A stretch of 64,000 nt of DNA from Dastarcus helophoroides (lineage: Eukaryota; Arthropoda; Insecta; Coleoptera; Bothrideridae). The DNA lies in assembly GCA_028583605.1 (NCBI GenBank), contig CM053331.1, forward strand, positions 5,388,008 to 5,452,007. Reading direction: 5' to 3'. The translations under genes and the position numbers were made by a program. Below are positions 61,201-64,000 of the stretch, piece by piece; the first letter of the stretch is position 1; each line of letters begins with the position of its first letter. Below the pieces are notes generated by a model, which saw only the letters and a program-made list of their open reading frames with translations, did no database searches and had not been told where the DNA came from.

Positions 61201-63223
61201 CGAGAAAATTGGTAAAATAATTTCGAAAGAAAAGAGAATGTGAATAAAACTTCCAGTTTCGAGAAACGTATTGAATTTTAAGAAAAGGTCAAAGTTTCCC
61301 AGAGAAAGTCAAATTTTAAGAAAAAAATATCAAATTTTGAGATTTGAAAATAGATGAATTTCGTTCGAAACAAAAGTTGAAATTTCCAGCAAAAGCTTAA
61401 TTTAAAAAAAAAGAGATTTCGAAAAAAATGAATTTGTCAAAAGTTTTTAAAAATAGCAATATTTTAGAAAAAAAACAACTTCGAATTTTGACAATAGATC
61501 GAAATTTAAAAACCTGAAATGTTTGGACAAATTTAAATTTTGTGTGAAAAATTGGAAAATTTCGAAAAGAGAAATTGTAAAAAATTAAAAGCTTAAATAA
61601 AACAGCCAAACTTTTTCAGAAGTCGAAGTTTTTCAGAGAAGAAGGAAATAAAAGATTTGTAATTTTCCAGAGAAAGTTAAATTTTGAAAATAAATTTTGA
61701 GAACAAGACGAATTAAAAAAAAACTCCACATTTTTATATAAATCGAATTTTGAGAAAATTGGTAAAATAATTTCGAATGAAAAGAAAATGTCGATAACAT
61801 TCCAGTTTCTAGAAAATTATTGAATTTTAAAAGAATGTCAACATTTTCCATAGAAAGTCACATTTTAAGAAAAAATTAAATGTTGAGATTTGAAAAAAGA
61901 TGAATTTAGTTCGAAATAAAAGTTAAAATTTTCAGAAAAAACGAATTTTGAAAAACAAAAAGATTTCGAAAAAAAAATTGAATTTGTCAAAAGTTCTCAA
62001 AAACAATAAAATTTTAAAAAAAACGTCAAATTTCGACAATAGATTGAAACCCAGAACAAATTTAAAACCTGAAATTTTTTGACAAATGTAAATTTTGTGC
62101 AAAATTGTAAAATTTCGAAAAAAAAATTGTAAGCTTAGAAAAAATCGTCGAACTTTTAAAAAACGGAGGTTTTCCAGGGAAGAATAAAATAAAAAGTTTG
62201 CATTTTTCCAGAGAAAGTTAAATTTTGAGAATAAATTTGAAATTTCGATAACAAGACGAATTAAAAAATCCCAAATGTTCAGATAAATTCGAATTTTGAT
62301 AGAATTGTTAAAATAATTTTGAAAAGATAATATTCAACAACTTCCAGTTTCGAGAAAAATGTTGAACTTTAAAGAAAGATCAAATTTTAAGAAAAAAAAA
62401 TTAATTTTCAGATTAAGTCAAGCATTTTGAAACTTGACGAATTTCGTCGAAAAAAACGTAGCTTGCAGAAACCATAAAATGTCTAATTTTAAAAGTCGAA
62501 ATTTCGAAAAAAGCCGAATTCTGCGTAACAAGTCCAAATTTGTATAAAATAAATAAAAGTTTAAATGTAAGTCAATTTTGGGGAAAATGCCGAAATTTGG
62601 CAAAAGGGCGAATTTCAAAAAGAATGTAGAAAGTTCTAGAAAAAAACCGCAATTCAGAACAAAGTCGAAAAAATGTAATTTTGGAAAAAAGTGAAATTTG
62701 AGATTATATCTAAATTTCAAAAAAAGAAATCTTTGAAAAAATGGTCGAAATCGTCAAAAACTATTTTACTTAACTTTTCCAATTACTTCAAATTTTTATT
62801 TTTTATTAAAAAATCTTCCAGTAACTCGAATTAGAAAAAAGGAAACATTTTTCCAAATTGGCGATTTTTGAGAAGAAAGGAAGATTTGAGGTGAAAGTCT
62901 AATTTTAGTAACAAAATAGATATTAAAAAAGAAGACTAATATAGAACAAGAATTAAAAAAGTCGAAATTGCGAAAAAAGGCAAATTTAGAAGTAAAGGTT
63001 TAAATTTTGAGAAATAAAAGATCTTTTGGACTGAATATATTCTCGTTTGACTACATGAGTCAGGGGGGGTCTCCCTTTGTCCCATATTTTGTCTGATGTT
63101 TCCAATTTAATTTTAAAGTAAAATGTAAAATCAGAAATAAAAAGTTGTGGCTCTTTGAAATTCATAAAATCCATTTTTTTTATTGCGGCTGGCTCTTTCG
63201 GTTTAAAAGTTTGCCGACTCCTG
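58279..63223. mobile_element. hAT-like non-autonomous element, 4945 bp, carrying a tandem array
   Basis: The left end is CAGGGGTCGGCAAACC and the right end, read inward, is CAGGAGTCGGCAAACT: 14 of 16 positions agree. Perfect 8-bp duplications (GCCTAGGC) flank it. Subterminal GCGGCTCTTT motifs occur at the left (58313-58346) and GGCTCTTT motifs at the right (63150-63200), typical hAT transposase-binding clusters. The interior from about 58,500 to 62,980 is A-rich GTCGAAATTT-type DNA, much of it a 562-bp tandem array. There is no transposase frame, so mobility depended on another element. Confidence 0.93.
59387..62400. repeat. 562-bp tandem array inside the hAT-like element
   Basis: GAAGTTTTTCAGAGAAG recurs at 59387, 59949, 60510, 61074 and 61625, with a diverged start near 62165 and a partial one near 59101. 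The first intervals are 562, 561, 564 and 551 bp. The three central copies (59387-61074) are nearly identical, differing by scattered substitutions; copies become more diverged toward both ends, as expected when amplification proceeds by unequal exchange from the middle. Confidence 0.93.
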
Positions 63224-63231
63224 GCCTAGGC
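63224..63231. repeat. Target-site duplication GCCTAGGC (right)
   Basis: Exact copy of 58271-58278, directly after the GACTCCTG end. Confidence 0.92.
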
Positions 63232-64000
63232 TAACTAACATCGAAATCTGTACGAGGTACACATACTATTTTTTCTGAAATCAATATTATTTTTTTTATG
63301 AAGCTTTCTAATTTAGATTTAAAGTGAATAGTTGCCTTCAAAAACTGTGTCCTTTCTTTGAAAATTTTCAGTATAACTGGGTGCACTTTTGTTTTACCAA
63401 CGATTAATTTATTTAAATTCCTTTGCTTGTTCACAACTGAAGACAATTCGCACATATCGTACATATAAATGAAGATATAGAAATAGTTTTATGGCAGCTT
63501 TTTACATTGTAAAAAGTAATTGCAATAACCTTATGAAACGCTAATTGCACATCTAAATCTGGTAAATCGCGTACTTTGAGTATAATTAAAGAGTTATAGC
63601 TAAGAACAAAGAATTCATTAAACAGTTAACAAATGCCTCTGGTTTCCTTATAAGGCGTATGTTATTAAAATTAGGAAAATGTGCACCATTTCGTATTACA
63701 CTTGTCTTAACCAGAAAAAGTATTTATTGCAAGAGTATAAGTGTGGAATGTAATAAACCTTCCACGAGATAGCTGAAGCGATACCACGCTAATAATTAAT
63801 GTTAAATAATGGTAAATACTTCTTGTTTCACTGAACTTCCACATTAATGGGATTTTGTTATTAGACAATTAGTCTTTTATTTCATTTGATTCAAATAGTT
63901 AAAATGTTTGAGTTATTTCATTTATCACTATCGATGTTTTGAAAACTTTACCACCAAATCAAAGCAAAGTGTCAAAATTTTTTAAGTTAAGTTTTCACTT
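63232..64000. other. Unique host DNA, no gene recognised
   Basis: A 77-codon minus-strand frame (63231-63464) is lysine-rich and has no motif I recognise. The rest is A/T-rich unique sequence to the window edge. Confidence 0.4.

Noticed and set aside
63231..63464. 77-codon lysine-rich minus-strand frame next to the hAT-like element
   Set aside because: It lies outside the element, is short, and shows no transposase motif; composition alone can explain it.
1..64000. tRNA, rRNA, LTR retrotransposon or viral genes
   Set aside because: I looked for cloverleaf boxes, reverse-transcriptase and integrase motifs and paired LTRs and saw none; the only enzyme relic is the mariner transposase.

Overview
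This window reads as eukaryotic, most likely insect, intergenic or deep intronic DNA (a beetle is possible, but that is a guess). It is strongly A/T-rich. It contains a decayed mariner transposase, several hAT-type transposon ends with perfect 8-bp target-site duplications, large tandem arrays with higher-order structure, and no convincing intact protein-coding gene. Long open frames come only from low-complexity or tandem DNA. The only host coding signals are two mutually exclusive candidate exons near 15.5-15.7 kb, both weak.

Layout. 1-8282: satellite A, about 655-bp monomers mostly paired as A/B dimers, with a 20-bp subrepeat. 8283-10080: unique DNA holding a 360-bp foldback element and two copies related to its loop. 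10080-14360: satellite B, about 90-bp subunits grouped into a roughly 550-bp higher-order repeat. 14560-15465: minus-strand mariner pseudogene. 15470-17500: unique DNA. 17500-24780: A-rich then T-rich degenerate repeats built on a GTCGAAATTT-like motif. 24978-25440: three copies of a 159-bp minisatellite. 26224-31359: hAT-like element (TSD TTGATAAC) with a second element of the same family inside it at 28065-29112 (TSD AAATAAAA). 32441-35780: another hAT-like element (TSD TCGATGTT). 37060-42850: T-rich repeats. 42898-45535: a 2.6-kb polypurine tract. 45540-48480: A-rich repeats. 48480-51125: mainly unique DNA. 51127-56790: T-rich then A-rich repeats. 58279-63223: hAT-like element (TSD GCCTAGGC) containing a 562-bp tandem array. 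63232-64000: unique.

Two themes stand out. First, non-autonomous hAT-like elements with intact ends carry no transposase; their interiors are the same degenerate GTCGAAATTT low-complexity DNA, in places amplified into tandem arrays. They look like satellite-carrying or satellite-seeding transposons. Second, a dispersed palindromic element (copies near 17.8, 30.1, 35.3, 37.7, 38.5, 46.4, 47.2, 51.3 and 52.3 kb) contains a sequence that can be folded as a small hammerhead-type ribozyme: a CUGAAGA box, a stem with compensatory changes between copies, GAAAC, a self-closing three-base-pair helix III and a UH site followed by AGAG that pairs with CUCU upstream. One core position departs from the consensus (an extra U after CUGAAGA), so activity is unproven.

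All calls come from reading the sequence. No database search, folding program or alignment was run, and boundaries of degenerate arrays are approximate.
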